NCBI GenBank assembly: GCA_965214025.1
Contig: CBDCAW010000012.1
Coordinates: 124,001-188,000, forward strand
Direction: 5' to 3'
Source of the DNA: Granulosicoccus sp965214025
Lineage (GTDB): Bacteria > Pseudomonadota > Gammaproteobacteria > Granulosicoccales > Granulosicoccaceae
DNA length: 64,000 bases
Position 1 is the stretch's first letter, and every line of letters begins with the position of its first letter. A program made the position numbers and the translations under genes. The notes beneath the pieces are model-generated. The model was not told the DNA's origin. It did not search any database and saw only the letters and a list, made by a program, of their open reading frames with translations. Below are positions 62,488 to 64,000 of the stretch, in pieces.

Positions 62488-63507
62488 AATCAGGACGACC
62501 GCGAGAACTAAGGTAATATGAGCGGTCTTGAGTTTGGAGCTGAGCTCAACGGCTTCCGGATCCTCTTCATCGATCGTTTTTCGGCCGCTCTCGAGACCTC
62601 GCCTACTAGCGACAAGCGCTTGCGCGAGCCGCTCGTTTTCCGCCTGCAATTGTCTTTCCCTTTCTCTTCGTGCCGCTGCTTGGCTAGCCAAATTCGCAAG
62701 ATAAGTACCGAACTGACTAGGTGTTGAGAACGAGCGATCCGCTACCGAATCAAGCAACGTCCAGTCAGCCTGATGACCCAAGGCAGTTACGAGGCACGGT
62801 GACGAAGATTCAACTATGCGACGCGCTAGATCAATGTCGCTCAGCGCATCGAGCCGTCCTCCCCCACGGATCACGGCAACGACGACCACATCGGGCAGCT
62901 TCGAGAATATTGCCTTACCAAGCTGTTCAGGCTGTTCCATAGAGACGTGATCCGTGGTCAGCCGGTATGACGAAGCAGCGGTACCGAGAGCGACAGTCAC
63001 GTCTTGATCGACGATTGCTGTTTCTCCGAAAATCATGTGAACTCTTGGTTGCTTTCCACACTCCAGCTGATCAAGAAGCCTACGCTGAACGTCTACATAC
63101 CTTCCGTCCCGCTTGCTCAGCGCCAAGTCACGGACTTGCTGTCGTCTGCGTGCGAAGATCTCGCTGTCTTCCGTCCGTTCGACAGACATCACGACGAAGC
63201 GCAACTCGACTACACCTTCCGGCTTAGCTTTCTTCTCGATCGAGCCTTTGAACGTGTAGAGCCGCTCTTCGGTCAGCGTCGCGCGCAGATCGGTTGGCAT
63301 CTTCAAAGTCATACTGGCTCCGCCAGCGTCTTCACTGAGCCGGTCGTAGTAGTAGCCACCGTACACCTTCCCATTCTGATGCTCATAGATACCTTTTAGA
63401 GTGATAGGCCTGTTGTCCGGCTTCGCCCGCATCTGAGATATAAAGGCGTTCATCAAGGAGCTTGGCGTGTACTCTAAAATTGTCATCGAAGGCGAGTCGG
63501 TCGTCAT
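62467..63507 (-). CDS. Exonuclease VII large-subunit-like protein with membrane anchor
   Basis: 346 residues. Residues 35-110 form an OB-like domain (ITLKGIYEHQNGKVYGGYYY; LYTFKGSIEKKAKPEGVVEL). Residues about 150-275 match the XseA catalytic domain, with AVIRGGGRLDALSDID (214-217 RGGG), TALGHQADWTLLDSVADRSF and STPSQFG. A short coiled coil leads to one C-terminal helix (TLVLAVVLILWLIWG). Normal XseA is about 450 residues, has a long coiled coil for XseB, and no membrane helix. No xseB is nearby. Membrane tethering suggests a specialised nuclease, possibly defensive. Confidence 0.75.
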   Translation of the reverse strand: MTTDSPSMTILEYTPSSLMNAFISQMRAKPDNRPITLKGIYEHQNGKVYGGYYYDRLSEDAGGASMTLKMPTDLRATLTEERLYTFKGSIEKKAKPEGVVELRFVVMSVERTEDSEIFARRRQQVRDLALSKRDGRYVDVQRRLLDQLECGKQPRVHMIFGETAIVDQDVTVALGTAASSYRLTTDHVSMEQPEQLGKAIFSKLPDVVVVAVIRGGGRLDALSDIDLARRIVESSSPCLVTALGHQADWTLLDSVADRSFSTPSQFGTYLANLASQAAARRERERQLQAENERLAQALVASRRGLESGRKTIDEEDPEAVELSSKLKTAHITLVLAVVLILWLIWG

Positions 63508-63592
63508 CGATCGATATCAGAGAACGTTAGACGTGCACCCTTCGGCTCGGCGCAGTGATTCGCGCATGTAGGGTAATCACTTCGTACGCTAG

Positions 63593-63748
63593 GACGACGA
63601 TGTCTCGCCGCGTACACGTGCCAACCAATCATCGAGTTTGCTACCGTCATGGTCTTCGAACTTCTCGCGATCATTGATATACCCTGATGTCGTCTCGAAA
63701 CGCGCATGCCTTACGTGGCTCTTGAGTTTGTCCCACCACGCGGAGTGG
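63593..63748 (-). pseudogene. C-terminal fragment of an unknown protein
   Basis: A minus-strand frame without start, directly after the SRAP stop: CHSAWWDKLKSHVRHARFET, then SGYINDREKFEDHDGSKLDD and WLARVRGETSSS with stop at about 63593. Composition and regular codon use look coding. Family not recognised. The piece seems to be the 3' end of a larger gene removed by recombination. Confidence 0.4.
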
Positions 63749-63765
63749 CAGTCAACTGACTCTAC

Positions 63766-64000
63766 TTAAGTAGCGACGGGTTCGATGCATTCCGGTCCTT
63801 CGTTGGTGGACTTGTTGACGTAGGAGCTGACCTCGGTGAATTTCAGCGCATTGTCGGGCGCCGGCTGCATCAGCTCATCCAGTGAACCTCTTGTCGTCGT
63901 CCTGTAGCCAGGCCATTGCGGCGTTCTGCGAACCCAGTATCACGGGCATCCGGTCGTGCACTTTGCTCATGGCCTTGTTCGCCTCGGTGGTGACCACCGA
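63766..64000 (-). pseudogene. SOS-response-associated peptidase (SRAP/YedK), C-terminal part, broken
   Basis: Runs off the right edge. It reads TTEANKAMSKVHDRMPVILG and AAMAWLQDDD, then after a frameshift near 63890 LDELMQPAPDNALKFTEVSS and TNEGPECIEPVAT, stop at 63766. HDRMPV contains the conserved histidine of SRAP, a family that crosslinks to abasic sites in single-strand DNA. The shift and the window edge prevent judging the whole gene. Confidence 0.8.

Noticed and set aside
63504..63707. 67-codon minus-strand frame between the XseA-like gene and the SRAP fragment.
   Set aside because: A different frame in the same place (63593-63748) has coding-like composition; this one is a mix of basic residues with no character.

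Overview
The window looks like a GC-rich gammaproteobacterial chromosome. The first 18 kb hold ordinary single-copy genes: dapC and dapD of the succinylase lysine pathway, an MsbA-type exporter, a chemoreceptor, amylosucrase, an amidase, a lipocalin, an MtfA-type peptidase and a YbbA/YbbP-like ABC system. No tRNA, rRNA or CRISPR array was seen. The genus cannot be fixed from the sequence alone.

After about 18.0 kb the sequence becomes a mosaic island, patchily AT-rich and full of broken genes. From 18.9 to 28.3 kb lies a cluster of integron attC-like sites without an integrase. At least four folded sites of about 100 bp (18935, 19839, 27239, 28239) and a compact one (24019) delimit cassettes. 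These carry a HhH-GPD-like protein, an Mrr-type nuclease fragment, a reversed P-loop ATPase with a two-helix membrane protein, and small membrane proteins. IS110/IS1111, IS66 and IS701 elements interrupt the array, and the IS1111 copy sits in an attC.

A second IS66 copy (28.3-30.7 kb) fuses the last attC to a broken tyrosine recombinase gene. That gene is also split by a complete 7.66-kb transposon (30702-38364) with long terminal inverted repeats and a 6-bp target duplication. Removing the transposon restores the recombinase reading frame across the junction. Its cargo is a MerR-controlled operon (Cys-rich peptide, DsbB, DsbA, CDF metal exporter, methyltransferase). Its mobility genes are a frameshifted resolvase, a DDE transposase and a TniB-like ATPase.

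From 38.9 to 45 kb come a KfrA-like protein, a DprA-like/phosphoribosyltransferase/GIY-YIG-like gene cluster, and decayed YhcG (DUF1016) genes. From 45 to 50.6 kb there are a GT87-like membrane protein and metabolic or regulatory genes, several truncated (B3/B4 protein, alpha/beta hydrolase, LysR, GNAT, LysE).

The most striking locus is at 52.1-59.7 kb. A very large STAND-type ATPase carries about 27 nearly identical 34-residue ankyrin repeats and lies divergent from a membrane protein resembling SLATT effectors. An exact 8-bp tandem duplication inside the repeats breaks the reading frame; removing one copy restores a 2069-residue protein. This has the design of a sensor/pore immune system and may be phase variable. 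Downstream are a complete tyrosine recombinase with a winged-helix protein and a small membrane protein, another truncated YhcG gene, an exonuclease VII large-subunit-like protein with a C-terminal membrane anchor, and a broken SRAP gene at the right edge.

Several breaks in the window (EamA, resolvase, cassette membrane protein) are each explained by a single extra base, so true decay and assembly error must be told apart before calling those genes dead.
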